Source: Paenibacillus sp. YN15
GTDB lineage: Bacteria; Bacillota; Bacilli; Paenibacillales; NBRC-103111
Reading direction: 5' to 3'
Length of the DNA: 64,000 bases
NCBI RefSeq assembly: GCF_003285005.1
Contig: NZ_QMFA01000013.1
Location: 62,001-126,000 of the forward strand
The position numbers were made by a program, and so were the translations under genes. The notes under the pieces are model-generated. The model had not been told where the DNA came from. It ran no database searches and worked only from the letters and a program-made list of their open reading frames with translations. Shown one piece after another: positions 1 to 8,416 of this stretch (position 1 is the stretch's first letter; every line of letters starts with the position of its first letter).

Positions 1-2069
1 CCGGGGAGGTGGAGGTTAGCTGGAGGGACGGCGGCCGGAGCTTCAGGCGGCGGTTGTTTGTCTCCCGGGCCGATGATGCCGTGGTGTACGCTATCGACGG
101 AGGCTGCGGCTGCAACGGGGTTTCCGGCCGGTTGGGGCTGATGCTCCATGCCAGCGACCGTTTCGGCGACACCCCGGAGTTTAAGGCGCTGGAGCAGACG
201 GTGGAAACGGGGGCGGAGGGCGGCTTCGCTTGGTATGCGGCCCAAAATGATGACGGAACCGATTTTGGCGCTGTGCTCCGGGTAATCCCGGAGGGCGGCC
301 GCCTGGAGGCGGAGGAGGGTTTTGTCCGGTTTGCGGAAGCGGAGCGGGTGCTGGTGGTGGTCAAGGTTTTTGTACAGGGGGACCGCCGGAGGGAGCTTGG
401 AAGATTGAAGGGGGAGTTGGCCGGGCTTGCAGCGGATGTGGCATATGAGCGGCTGCTGGAGCGGCATACCGCCCTCCACACCCCTCTTTACCGCTCGGTG
501 TCTCTGGAGCTGGATGACGGCAGTGGGGAGGAGCAGTTGGCCCTGTCCAACGAGCGGCTGCTGCTGGAGGCTTACGAAGGGGAAGCGCCCCTTGCGCTGG
601 TGCAGAAGCTCTGGTCCTTCGGACGCTACCTGTTCATAAGCGGCACCTCGGCTGATCCGCAGGCCCAGCCCTTCGGGCTTTATGGCCTGTGGGCCGGGGA
701 CTACCGGCTGATGTGGAGCCACAATATGGCCAATGAGAACGTCCAGATGATGTATTGGCACGCCCATACCGGCGGATTGGGCAGCTTGACGGAGGCTTTG
801 TTTCGCTATTATGAGGGGCTGCTGGATGACTTCCGCAGCAACGCCCGCAAGCTGTACGGCTGCCGGGGCATCTATATTCCCGCAGGTACTGCCCCGGGTA
901 TCGGCTCGCCCAACCAAATTGTGCCGGTGATTCTCAACTGGACAGGAGCAGCCGGATGGCTGGCCCGCCATTACGCCGAGTATTGCCGGTATACCGGCGA
1001 CCTGGAGTTTCTGCGGGAAAAGGCGATGCCGTTTATGCGGGAGGCGCTGGCGTTTTACCAGGATTTTCTGGTGATCGATGAAAATGGCGAATACAAGCTG
1101 TACCCGTCCGTTTCGCCGGAAAATACCCCGCTCAACTACATGCCCGCCGACGGCAAGCCCCTTGCCCATCCCATGCCTACTACCATCAACGCCACCATGG
1201 AGGTGGCGATTCTGAAGGAGCTGCTGCGGCAGCTCATGGAAGGAAGCCGGGCGTTGGGCGGGGACCCTGGGGAAATCGGGGAATGGAGCGCCATGCTGGA
1301 GCGGCTGCCCGCCTACCGGGTCAATGGGGACGGCGCAGTCTGCGAATGGATTCACCCCGATTTCGATGACCGGTACACTCACCGTCACCTGTCCCATCTG
1401 TATCCGGTGTTTCCCGGACATGAGGTGACCCGGGAGCATGATCCGGGGCTGTTCGGGGCCTTTGAATTAGCGGTGCAAAAGCGGGAAATCGGCGCCCAAA
1501 GCGGCTGGTCCCTGGCCCATATGGCGGCGGTATATGCCCGGTTGGGCGACGGGAACCGCTCGCTGGAATGCCTGGACCTGCTTGTCCGGGCCAGTCTGCT
1601 GCCCAACCTGTTTACTCTGCACAACGATTGGCGCGGGATGGGCGTCTCCATGAATATGCCCGCTGCCCCTGTGCAACTGGATGCCAACCTGGGGCTGGTG
1701 AATGCGGTGCAGGAGATGCTGCTTCAGGTGTCCCCGGGTTTGGTCAAGCTGCTGCCCGCCCTCCCTGAGCGCTGGAAGCGGGGGAAGCTGGCGGACTGGC
1801 GCTTCCATACCGGCCGGGTAAGCATGGAATGGGACCGGGAGGCGGGATGGCTCCGCGCCGAGTTTACCGCCGACCGGGACACGCAGGTGGTGGTCCGGCT
1901 GCCGGATTGGGCGGCAAAGGCAGGTTTGGCGCCAGCGTCCGGGGCAGAGCTTGTTGCATCGAACGCCGGGGAGGCGTTTGCCTCCTCTACGCTGGGAGAT
2001 TCCTGCTATCACCTGCGGCTAACCTCCGGCTCTCCCCCCTTGGCCATCGCCGCTTCCCGTTCTTGCTAG
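1..2069 (+). CDS. GH95-type glycosidase (alpha-L-fucosidase-like), 5' end cut by the window
   Basis: The reading frame is open from base 3 with no convincing start, so the N-terminal part (roughly 100 residues by family comparison) lies before the window. The remaining protein matches the GH95 layout: the end of the N-terminal beta domain, a helical (alpha/alpha)6 catalytic barrel and a C-terminal beta domain. Catalytic signatures of the family are kept: an N-x-N followed by QMMYW (near base 732), SVSPEN with the acidic residue (near 1110), HRHLSHLYP (near 1380) and QLDAN (near 1680), followed by LLPALPERW, a typical C-terminal signature. GH95 enzymes hydrolyse alpha-L-fucosides, some L-galactosides. 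No signal peptide can be judged because the start is missing. A hairpin terminator follows directly. The family is confident; the substrate is not known. Confidence 0.85.
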   Translation, partial: GEVEVSWRDGGRSFRRRLFVSRADDAVVYAIDGGCGCNGVSGRLGLMLHASDRFGDTPEFKALEQTVETGAEGGFAWYAAQNDDGTDFGAVLRVIPEGGRLEAEEGFVRFAEAERVLVVVKVFVQGDRRRELGRLKGELAGLAADVAYERLLERHTALHTPLYRSVSLELDDGSGEEQLALSNERLLLEAYEGEAPLALVQKLWSFGRYLFISGTSADPQAQPFGLYGLWAGDYRLMWSHNMANENVQMMYWHAHTGGLGSLTEALFRYYEGLLDDFRSNARKLYGCRGIYIPAGTAPGIGSPNQIVPVILNWTGAAGWLARHYAEYCRYTGDLEFLREKAMPFMREALAFYQDFLVIDENGEYKLYPSVSPENTPLNYMPADGKPLAHPMPTTINATMEVAILKELLRQLMEGSRALGGDPGEIGEWSAMLERLPAYRVNGDGAVCEWIHPDFDDRYTHRHLSHLYPVFPGHEVTREHDPGLFGAFELAVQKREIGAQSGWSLAHMAAVYARLGDGNRSLECLDLLVRASLLPNLFTLHNDWRGMGVSMNMPAAPVQLDANLGLVNAVQEMLLQVSPGLVKLLPALPERWKRGKLADWRFHTGRVSMEWDREAGWLRAEFTADRDTQVVVRLPDWAAKAGLAPASGAELVASNAGEAFASSTLGDSCYHLRLTSGSPPLAIAASRSC

Positions 2070-2080
2070 TCCATATCAGC

Positions 2081-2120
2081 ACCGCCGTTTCGGCTTTACC
2101 AGCCGGGACGGCGGTTTTTC
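2081..2120 (+). terminator. Intrinsic terminator after the GH95 gene
   Basis: ACCGCCGT (2081-2088) pairs with ACGGCGGT (2108-2115) and is followed by a T run. It sits 12 bases after the stop codon. Confidence 0.8.
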
Positions 2121-2167
2121 TGCTTCGGCAGCTGTTGCCGGAATCACGGAGCAGCTGAATTGCAACG

Positions 2168-2200
2168 CGGCGGACCGTGGTTCCGTTAATATGCGGAAAA
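2168..2200. repeat. Intergenic palindromic repeat (GCGGACCGTGGTTCCGTTA type)
   Basis: GCGGACCGTGGTTCCGTTA at 2170-2188 closely matches the element at 52130-52150 (GCGGACTGTGGTTCCGTTA) and the one near 52080. It belongs to the short repeats found in several gaps of this window. The rest of the 2121-2444 gap shows no recognisable gene. A sigma-E promoter for spoIVFA is expected here but no convincing match was found. Confidence 0.6.
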
Positions 2201-2444
2201 CCGGCGTTTTTTGGTGTGAGCAGCATCGGCTCCCGCGAGCGTCACCGAGGCTTGCACACCGGCGTCACCCCCGGCTTTCCCCATCAGCGCTGCTGCTGCC
2301 AGCTTCTCTTTTCCCGCTCCGCCCTTGTTTTCATAATGGCCCGGGGACAGGCATAGGATGAATTAAAGGGTTAGACAAGGGACAAGGTTTTGCAGTGATC
2401 TGCATGTATATACGGGGGAAGATTTTAGAAGGAGGGCGAAGCAG

Positions 2445-3515
2445 GTGGAGGTTAAAGCCAATGTGCAGAGAAGGCGGCAAAGCCGGCTGAGGGAGCTGCA
2501 GAGCCGCAGCCAGGGACAGGCCGGCGGAGTGCAAGCCGACAGAGTACAAGCCGACAGAGTACAAGCCGATGGAGTGCCTGCCGGCGGTGTCCTTGCGACC
2601 GTGGCGGGAGAGCGGGTTGCGTCTGCAGAAAGACAGGCAGGGCCGCTGCAGCCCGAACAGAGAGAGGGGTTGCCTGTTTCCGCCGGCGAGAGCGTGCGGA
2701 GCGGCAGGGAGGCGCATCCCGGCTTGCCGTTATATATACGGGGTCAGCAGGAAAGGGATCATGGAGGCGATCCGGAGCTTGTCTGGAAGGAACGGCAAAA
2801 GCAGCTGATGGCCTGGTATGCGGAGGAGGAGCGGAACGGTCCTGGCGGCGATTTTTATGCGGGAAAAGGCGAAGGGGATGACGGGCATTCTCCGGGTCGC
2901 GGCCCTTTTTTCAAGCTGTTCCGGGCGAAGCTGGTGTTGGCCGGGATACTTTTTGCGGGAGTGTGGGGGATGTTCCAGCTGAATACCGGCTGGACTCAGG
3001 ATGCCCAGGCTGTGGTGAGGAAAGCTCTGACCCGCGAAATGGACTTCAGCCAGGCGGCTGCCTGGTACGAGAAAACCTTCAGCGGCGCTCCCTCCTTTCT
3101 GCCTGCCTTCGGGGAGCGGCAGAATGCGGTAAAGGTGCAGGCTCCCGGGCAGGCCTCGTTATTGGTGCAGCCGGTGCGGGGAACCGTGATCAAGCCTTTT
3201 TCCGCCAATCAGGAGGGGATCTGGCTGGCCGTCAAGCCCGACGCCCAGGTGGCGGCGATGGACCAGGGCAGGGTGGAATTCGCCGGCCAAAAAGAGGGCT
3301 ACGGCTATCTGGTGATGATCCGCCATTCCGACGGGCTCCGGGCGTCCTACGGCGGGCTGCGTCCCGCCCAATGGCAAACCGGGGATTGGGTCAAGGCGGG
3401 AGAGGTTATCGGCAAGGCCCTGGCGGAGGAAGAAAGCTCCTCAGCCAATGTGTACCTGGCGGTTATGAAGGATGAGCGCTTCATAAATCCGCTGGATGTG
3501 GTTACCTTTGATTAA
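2445..3515 (+). CDS. spoIVFA: SpoIVFA-like sporulation membrane protein with degenerate LytM/M23 domain
   Basis: The GTG start at 2445 lies about 9 bases after AAGGAGGG. The 356-residue protein has a long charged N-terminal part, one membrane segment at about residues 163-180 (LVLAGILFAGVWGMF) and a C-terminal M23/LytM-like domain from about residue 235. The zinc ligands of active LytM enzymes are absent (no HxxxD, and NVYLAV in place of HLHFE), as in SpoIVFA. SpoIVFA holds the intramembrane protease SpoIVFB inactive in the outer forespore membrane, under sigma-E in the mother cell. The next gene overlaps and encodes SpoIVFB, which makes the call secure. The N-terminal part holds a 15-bp tandem repeat (2529-2573; VQADR units), which looks like recent slippage. 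The upstream gene is a glycosidase rather than minCD. Confidence 0.88.
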   Translation: MEVKANVQRRRQSRLRELQSRSQGQAGGVQADRVQADRVQADGVPAGGVLATVAGERVASAERQAGPLQPEQREGLPVSAGESVRSGREAHPGLPLYIRGQQERDHGGDPELVWKERQKQLMAWYAEEERNGPGGDFYAGKGEGDDGHSPGRGPFFKLFRAKLVLAGILFAGVWGMFQLNTGWTQDAQAVVRKALTREMDFSQAAAWYEKTFSGAPSFLPAFGERQNAVKVQAPGQASLLVQPVRGTVIKPFSANQEGIWLAVKPDAQVAAMDQGRVEFAGQKEGYGYLVMIRHSDGLRASYGGLRPAQWQTGDWVKAGEVIGKALAEEESSSANVYLAVMKDERFINPLDVVTFD

Positions 3516-4422
3516 ATGGGGAGGCGTGGAATACCGGCTTCATCCGCTGTTCCTCATCCTGATGCTGTTCTCCGTCTGGACGGGCTACTTTGCGGAAATG
3601 CTGACTTTGTTCGGAGTGGTAACCATCCATGAGCTGGGCCATGTTGCCGCCGCCCGGGCCTACGGCTGGAGGATCAGGCGGGTTCAGCTGCTTCCCTTCG
3701 GCGGGGTGGCCGAAATGGAAGAATCCGCCAATGTTCCGGCAAAGGAAGAGATGGTGGTGGCGCTGTGCGGTCCGCTGCAGAATGTGTGGATGGCTGTTTT
3801 TGCCGCCGCCATGCTGGAATGGGGTCCGGGCCAAACGGCGGATTATTGGGCGTATTTTCTCCAGGCGAACCTGATGATCGGACTGTTTAATCTGCTGCCG
3901 GTTCTTCCGCTGGACGGGGGAAAGCTGGTGCTGGGAGCCTTCAGCTATCTGTTTTCATACCATCGGGTGTTGTCCGCCGTTTTGCATACCAGTCTGCTGC
4001 TGTCTCTCTGCATGGTGATTGCGGCCTTGGCCCGCTACGCGGCGGGAGGCGTTCACTTGAATCTCTTGGCTATCGGGCTATTTCTTTTTTTCAGCAATTG
4101 GTACAGCATCAAGCATTTGCCCTATCAGTTCTTCCGGTTCCTGATCAGCCGGGAGGCAAGCTGCAGCCGGATGAAGCAGGCCGGCCAGCCTCCCCATATG
4201 CTGGTGGTGCCCTATGATCAGGAGCCCGTCCAGGTGCTGCGGCGCTTCAAGCGGGAGCGGCATCATCTCCTGTATATTGTGGACCGGGCAGGAGATGTGC
4301 TTCAGATCTGTCCCGAGGACAGGCTGCTCCGGGCCTATCTGTCCCGGGTTTCCGGCCCTCCCGGAAGCCGTGGGGGAAACGGAGCGGGGCGCAAGCGCGG
4401 CAAGGGGGAAAAAATCGGTTAG
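3496..4422 (+). CDS. spoIVFB: SpoIVFB-like intramembrane metalloprotease (M50)
   Basis: Multi-pass membrane protein of 308 residues with HELGH at residues 45-49 and NLLPVLPLDGG at about 132-142, the two zinc-site motifs of M50 site-2 proteases. The C-terminal part (VVPYDQEPVQVLRRFKRE onward) resembles the CBS-like domain of SpoIVFB. In the family, SpoIVFB cleaves pro-sigma-K in the mother cell. The gene overlaps spoIVFA, so translation is probably coupled. ATG 3496 is given, but no start has a good ribosome site. TTG 3508, which would give a protein starting LIKWGG, resembles the MI(R/K)WGG N-terminus I recall from related proteins and may be the true start. rng follows after about 70 bases. 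Confidence 0.9.
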   Translation: MWLPLIKWGGVEYRLHPLFLILMLFSVWTGYFAEMLTLFGVVTIHELGHVAAARAYGWRIRRVQLLPFGGVAEMEESANVPAKEEMVVALCGPLQNVWMAVFAAAMLEWGPGQTADYWAYFLQANLMIGLFNLLPVLPLDGGKLVLGAFSYLFSYHRVLSAVLHTSLLLSLCMVIAALARYAAGGVHLNLLAIGLFLFFSNWYSIKHLPYQFFRFLISREASCSRMKQAGQPPHMLVVPYDQEPVQVLRRFKRERHHLLYIVDRAGDVLQICPEDRLLRAYLSRVSGPPGSRGGNGAGRKRGKGEKIG

Positions 4423-4442
4423 TGTGGACCCTATCCTCTTTG

Positions 4443-4451
4443 TGCTACAAT
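4443..4451 (+). promoter_or_regulatory. Candidate extended -10 promoter for rng
   Basis: TGCTACAAT (TG at 4443-4444, TACAAT at 4446-4451) matches the extended -10 consensus. No good -35 is visible. It lies 42 bases before the chosen rng start and just after the spoIVFB stop, giving rng a possible vegetative promoter separate from the sporulation genes. Confidence 0.45.
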
Positions 4452-4493
4452 AAATTCATAGTCTCTTTTCCAGGCAATGAGGTGAATAGTGTA

Positions 4494-5747
4494 TTGAAAA
4501 GGATAGTGGTTCGTTATGAGTCCGGCGCCAGCTCCGTTGCCTTGATGGAGGACGGGAGGCTGGCCGAGTTTTTCGTGGAGCAGCCGGCGGAGGGGGAACG
4601 GGCCGGCAATATCTACAAGGGCAGAGTCGTGAATGTGCTGCCGGGCATGCAGGCGGCGTTTGTGGATATCGGATTGCGCAAGAATGCGTTTCTCTATATT
4701 GATGATTTGCTTCCGGTTCACCTGGAGAAAAAGCCCAAGGTCAAACCCTCCATTACCGAGCTGGTGCGGGAGGGCCAGGAAATTCTGGTGCAGGTGCGCA
4801 AGGAGCCACTGGGCACCAAGGGCGCCCGGGTGACCACCCATTTCACCTTGCCCGGCCGTTGGCTGGTGCTTTTGCCCCATGCGGATTATGTGGCTGTTTC
4901 CCGCAAGATCGAGTCGGAGCCGGAGCGGACCCGGCTGAAGCAGATCGGCATGCAGATCAAACCCCCGGGGGACGGGATTATTATCCGTACCGTGGCCGAG
5001 AATGAATGCCAGGAGTCGCTGCAAAAGGATATGGCCATCTTAGGCGATATTTGGGCCGGGCTTGAGCGCCGCGCCGCCGTTGCCGAAGCGCCTGCCCTTC
5101 TGTACCGGGATCTGGGCATGATCCCCCGGCTTGTCCGGGACCTGTTCTCCGATTCCGTGGAGGAGCTGGTGATTGACGACGGGCGCTCGGCCAACGAGAT
5201 CGGCGCCCAGATTTGCGCCATGGCCCCGGAGCTGCAGGACCGGGTGAAGGTTTATGAGGGGCCGGAGCCGGTGCTTCAGCATTACGGGATTGAGGAGCAG
5301 CTGGAGCGGGCGTACCGGCGCAAGATTTGGCTGGAGAACGGGGCCTATCTGGTGATTGATCCCACGGAGGCCTTGACGGTGATCGATGTGAATACGGGCA
5401 AGTACACCGGGACGGTGGATCTGGAGCAGACGGTATTCGAAACGAATATGGAGGCGGCGGAGGAGATCGCGCGGCTCCTGCGGCTCCGCGACATGGGCGG
5501 CATGGTCATTGTCGATTTCATTGATATGGCGGAGGAGCGGCACCGGCGGCTGGTGACGGACAAGCTGGAGACCTGCATGAAGAAGGACCGGACCAAGGTG
5601 CAGGTGGTGGGCTGGACCAAGCTGGGTCTGGTGGAAATTACCCGCAAGAAGGTCCGGCCGGCGCTGGACGAGCTGTTGACCGAATCCTGCTCCCATTGCG
5701 GAGGAACGGGGCGCGCGCCCATCAAGCATAGGCCCGGCCATGCGTAG
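4494..5747 (+). CDS. rng: Ribonuclease G/E family endoribonuclease
   Basis: Rne/Rng protein of 417 residues. An S1-like RNA-binding segment lies near residues 30-115 (GNIYKGRVVNVLPGMQAAFV). The catalytic magnesium aspartates are in TVIDVNTG (D298) and VIVDFIDM (D341), 43 residues apart as in E. coli RNase E. A zinc-link CSHCGGTG follows at about 399. The family cuts single-stranded AU-rich RNA at the 5' ends of rRNA and mRNA. TTG 4494 (protein start (M)KRIVVRYES) lies 10 bases after GAGGTG; an in-frame GTG at 4482 is the alternative. In related genomes rplU-rpmA follow rng; here a non-coding gap and an insertion sequence follow instead. Confidence 0.9.
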   Translation: MKRIVVRYESGASSVALMEDGRLAEFFVEQPAEGERAGNIYKGRVVNVLPGMQAAFVDIGLRKNAFLYIDDLLPVHLEKKPKVKPSITELVREGQEILVQVRKEPLGTKGARVTTHFTLPGRWLVLLPHADYVAVSRKIESEPERTRLKQIGMQIKPPGDGIIIRTVAENECQESLQKDMAILGDIWAGLERRAAVAEAPALLYRDLGMIPRLVRDLFSDSVEELVIDDGRSANEIGAQICAMAPELQDRVKVYEGPEPVLQHYGIEEQLERAYRRKIWLENGAYLVIDPTEALTVIDVNTGKYTGTVDLEQTVFETNMEAAEEIARLLRLRDMGGMVIVDFIDMAEERHRRLVTDKLETCMKKDRTKVQVVGWTKLGLVEITRKKVRPALDELLTESCSHCGGTGRAPIKHRPGHA

Positions 5748-5846
5748 GCAGTGTTGGGGGGAAGGTCTTCCTTGGCGGGGGATTCCGGTGAAGAGGAGTC
5801 TGCCATTTCTACCGGCACAGGGCATGGTTCGCGGTTCGGAGAAATG

Positions 5847-5871
5847 ATAGCGGACCGCAAATGTTCACTAT
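5847..5871. repeat. Short intergenic inverted repeat
   Basis: ATAGCGGAC (5847-5855) faces GTTCACTAT (5863-5871), an imperfect hairpin with the ATAGCGGA core seen in other gaps of the window. Confidence 0.5.
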
Positions 5872-5900
5872 GGGAGCAAACTGCCCGAACGATTGGGAAA

Positions 5901-5922
5901 TAGCAACATAAAATGTCTGCTA
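5901..5922. repeat. Intergenic palindrome, TAGCAACAT..ATGTCTGCTA copy 1
   Basis: TAGCAACAT-AAA-ATGTCTGCTA is a near-perfect palindrome. A close relative, TAGCGACATGAAATGTCTGC, lies at 49436, and two more copies flank or surround the insertion sequence (5963-5978 with 8060-8066, and 8096-8111). Confidence 0.7.
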
Positions 5923-5969
5923 ATCCGTCTAAAATGCCCATTTGGAGGCGAAACGGGGGGAATAGCAGA

Positions 5970-5978
5970 CATTTTATG
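5970..5978 (+). repeat. Target-site duplication, left copy (CATTTTATG)
   Basis: CATTTTATG at 5970-5978 is repeated at 8051-8059, directly outside the two inverted repeats of the insertion sequence. Together with TAGCAGA before it (5963) and TACGCTA after the right copy, it rebuilds one intact intergenic palindrome. Confidence 0.85.
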
Positions 5979-8050
5979 AGGCTGTCGATTAACTTTGCTT
6001 GGGGATAACCCCTAACGATTTCAAATTTATTTCATGGGATTTGGTAATATGTGGGTGGGTATTTTCGTTCTATGGGGCGTTTTTGAGGTGCTCGAGGGTG
6101 GGGGACCCTTCGTTTTTCAATTAAGTGGGACGACGAATAAACCCCGGTTTGGGGTGTATGAGCTGCCTGACGGTGTATTTTAAGTTCGTGACGATCGCAG
6201 CCAAGGTAGCCTTGATCCCGAGCGGCCGCTTTCCCTTCGTCCGGGGTTTCCCCAGCCCACCGGGATTTTTCAACGCCTGGTTGACCCGTTCCACCACGGT
6301 ACGCGTTTTGTACCGTTCCTGTCCTTCCTCGCTGGTAAAGGCGGTGTTCGCTTTTTGGTACAGATCGTGGTAATCACTCCGGAATACGGTCCGTCCTCCT
6401 TTGGCTGTGGTGCAGGCCTCCCGTTGCGGACAGGCGGCGCAAGCGTGTTTGCTAAACCCGTATTGTTTGCCCTGCGTATCGTGGCTTCGGCTTTGGCGCA
6501 CGCTCTCGTGTCCCTCCGGGCAGCGGTAGGTGTCTCGCTCCGGGTCGTACTGAAAATGAGAAGCGTCCCACAATCCTTTGGGTTGGTTAGAGGCCGGAAC
6601 AGGAGCATGCACCTGTACGACATCCTGCAACTGCTGGCGGATGGAACCCGATCCATACGCGCTGTCTCCTAAAAGCCAGTCCGGACCATAGCCGAGCAGC
6701 TCCACGATCTCCTTGACCAGGTCCACCGCCGCTTGACTGTCATGCTCGGAAGCGGGGATGACCCGGACGTTCAGCACGACGCCTTGACTCGAGCAGAGGT
6801 TTTGGATTTTGTAGCCAAGCAGAGTCAAGGCTCCCTTCTTGCCGATGCGCGCCTCCGGGTCGTCGAGGCTAATGATCTTAAAGGGGCGACGTTGAAACGG
6901 AATTTTGACGTAGTCGACCGATACGGGTTGCTCCTGGACCGCAGATGGCGCTGAAGAACCTGACGACTTCCCCGTTTCCACGACAACCTCCGACTCCGTG
7001 GCCAGCAGAGGGGAAGAGGGGACGTCGGCAGAAGGAGAAGATCTCTCCTCCGAACGAGAAGGAGGCGGAGGAGCATCATCGGGCGGAGAAGGCAAACTGG
7101 TATCTTGAAGAACTTGGATCAGCAGCGCCTGCAATTCCAGGGAACGCAGTTGAGCATCCGGACGGGACCAGGCCCAAAAGAGGGGAGCCACCAGCGGACT
7201 CTCGAACCAATTCAGCAACGCATAAGCCTGGACCACCTGCTGGCTGAAAGCGACCATACGCTGGACAGAGGAGGCATCCTTGGGAATGGAAATGATCCGT
7301 TGGTCGGAAGGGAACTGCTGGTCAAGTAGGGCGTGCAAGGTGGGATGAAATCGCTCCAGATGGCGAACCAGCCGAAGAATACCTTGTTGGATCAAGGGCA
7401 GAGCGCCATGAAAAGCGACGGAGCTGGCAGAAGGAAACGAGTCGATGATCCATTGTTCGCCCTTGTCGCCCCAAAGACCCAATTGGTGCATCTGAGCCAG
7501 AATATACAGATGGCAGGAATGGAACAAAGACAGTCCCATGCGATCGCGGTCCAACGCAATGGTACTGTGATCAAAGCCAAAGAATTCTACCGGCAAGCCG
7601 AGGAAACGTTTGATAAACAAGTCGCCGATAACTTTCTCTTCCACACCGCGGTCGGTGAGATGGTAGTAGGCCTGAACCAAATGAATCTTGAGCTTCAGAG
7701 AAGGAGCATAGGGACGGGGACCGCGGCCCGAATAGAGGAAGGAGAACAGGGAATCGGCAAACGAGAAGTCGATTTTAGAGCCTACTTGGCTCCAAAAGGG
7801 ATGATCAGGGAGCTTGGAATAGACGAGAATGTCGGTAAAAGATAATTGGTTAAAGGATTTATAAGTAATGGTGGACACCGAGGATCACTCCGGGAATAAG
7901 GATACCTCAATTATACCACGAAAAGAGGAGAAAGTGGGAGTAAAGTGATGATTATGTGAAGAAAACAAGCGAATTCGACAACGAATGATGGTAGCAGGGA
8001 AGGCTGCCAACCGAGACTTATCCCCGGCCAAGAGAATTAATCGACAGCCT
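5979..8050 (-). mobile_element. Complete IS1182-family insertion sequence (2072 bp)
   Basis: The ends are perfect 14-bp inverted repeats: AGGCTGTCGATTAA at 5979-5992 and its complement at 8037-8050. A 9-bp direct repeat CATTTTATG borders them. One intact transposase gene on the minus strand fills the element. Nothing in it looks decayed, so the insertion is probably recent and the element may still be active. It interrupts a palindromic intergenic repeat, not a gene. Confidence 0.92.
6121..7878 (-). CDS. IS1182-family DDE transposase
   Basis: The 585-residue protein begins MSTITYKSFNQLSF and has a DUF772-type N-terminal domain (residues about 15-110) followed by an RNase H-like DDE domain. 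Candidate catalytic acids are D146 (IIDSFP), the D of LLGDSAYG and the E of TVVERVNQ. A Pro/Ser-rich stretch at about 265-320 is an insert between catalytic halves, and a CxxC-type segment (HACAACPQREAC) lies near the C-terminal third. The length is normal for the family and the frame is intact. The gene lies wholly within the 14-bp inverted repeats. Confidence 0.92.
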   Translation of the reverse strand: MSTITYKSFNQLSFTDILVYSKLPDHPFWSQVGSKIDFSFADSLFSFLYSGRGPRPYAPSLKLKIHLVQAYYHLTDRGVEEKVIGDLFIKRFLGLPVEFFGFDHSTIALDRDRMGLSLFHSCHLYILAQMHQLGLWGDKGEQWIIDSFPSASSVAFHGALPLIQQGILRLVRHLERFHPTLHALLDQQFPSDQRIISIPKDASSVQRMVAFSQQVVQAYALLNWFESPLVAPLFWAWSRPDAQLRSLELQALLIQVLQDTSLPSPPDDAPPPPSRSEERSSPSADVPSSPLLATESEVVVETGKSSGSSAPSAVQEQPVSVDYVKIPFQRRPFKIISLDDPEARIGKKGALTLLGYKIQNLCSSQGVVLNVRVIPASEHDSQAAVDLVKEIVELLGYGPDWLLGDSAYGSGSIRQQLQDVVQVHAPVPASNQPKGLWDASHFQYDPERDTYRCPEGHESVRQSRSHDTQGKQYGFSKHACAACPQREACTTAKGGRTVFRSDYHDLYQKANTAFTSEEGQERYKTRTVVERVNQALKNPGGLGKPRTKGKRPLGIKATLAAIVTNLKYTVRQLIHPKPGFIRRPT

Positions 8051-8059
8051 CATTTTATG
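8051..8059 (+). repeat. Target-site duplication, right copy (CATTTTATG)
   Basis: Identical to 5970-5978 and directly after the right inverted repeat. Confidence 0.85.
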
Positions 8060-8095
8060 TACGCTAAATGGGCTAAAAAAACACCAGCGGCTGAA

Positions 8096-8111
8096 TAGCA
8101 GACATTTTATG
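8096..8111. repeat. Intergenic palindrome, third copy near the insertion sequence
   Basis: TAGCAGACATTTTATG repeats the sequence at 5963-5978 exactly. Its right arm (GCGCTT) is more diverged than in copies 1 and 2. Confidence 0.65.
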
Positions 8112-8192
8112 GCGCTTACATGGTTGTGCGAGGTTGTGCGGCGTTTTTCTCCCGTTTTTCCCGGCACGGCTGTTGGGAAGAGGCAATTCCAA

Positions 8193-8221
8193 TTGCCAAT
8201 TTGGCGCCTATCCGGTATAGT
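8193..8221 (+). promoter_or_regulatory. Sigma-A type promoter of the thiamine salvage operon
   Basis: TTGCCA (8193-8198), a 17-base spacer and TATAGT (8216-8221). The predicted transcript start is just before the TPP riboswitch. Confidence 0.75.
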
Positions 8222-8235
8222 GGATGTAACTGAAT

Positions 8236-8335
8236 ACATGTTTACGGGGGCTGGATGGAGTCCGGCTGAGATTGGAACCGATAATTGTTCCTGACCGTTA
8301 ATCTGAACCAGGTAATGCTGGCGTAGAGAATACAA
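8236..8335 (+). promoter_or_regulatory. TPP (THI-element) riboswitch
   Basis: The conserved aptamer segments are in order: GGGGGCTGGATGGAG then CTGAGA (8266-8271), then CTGAACC-AGG-TAATGCTGGC (8303-8322) and GCGTAGAGAA (8321-8330). A terminator hairpin follows at 8345, so control is probably by transcription termination when thiamine pyrophosphate binds. GAGAATA (8326-8332) can pair with TATTCTC (8355-8361), which overlaps the terminator and is a natural antiterminator. The downstream genes are thiamine-related. Confidence 0.92.
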
Positions 8336-8344
8336 CGAAACCAT

Positions 8345-8374
8345 GCCCTTCGTCTATTCTCGGAGGGCTTTTTC
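8345..8374 (+). terminator. Riboswitch-controlled terminator
   Basis: GCCCTTCG (8345-8352) pairs with CGGAGGGC (8361-8368), loop of 8, then TTTTTC. It lies between the TPP aptamer and the first gene. Confidence 0.8.
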
Positions 8375-8416
8375 TTGCGCCGGAAGCTATTTTTGGGAGC
8401 AAAAGGGGGCGTACAT

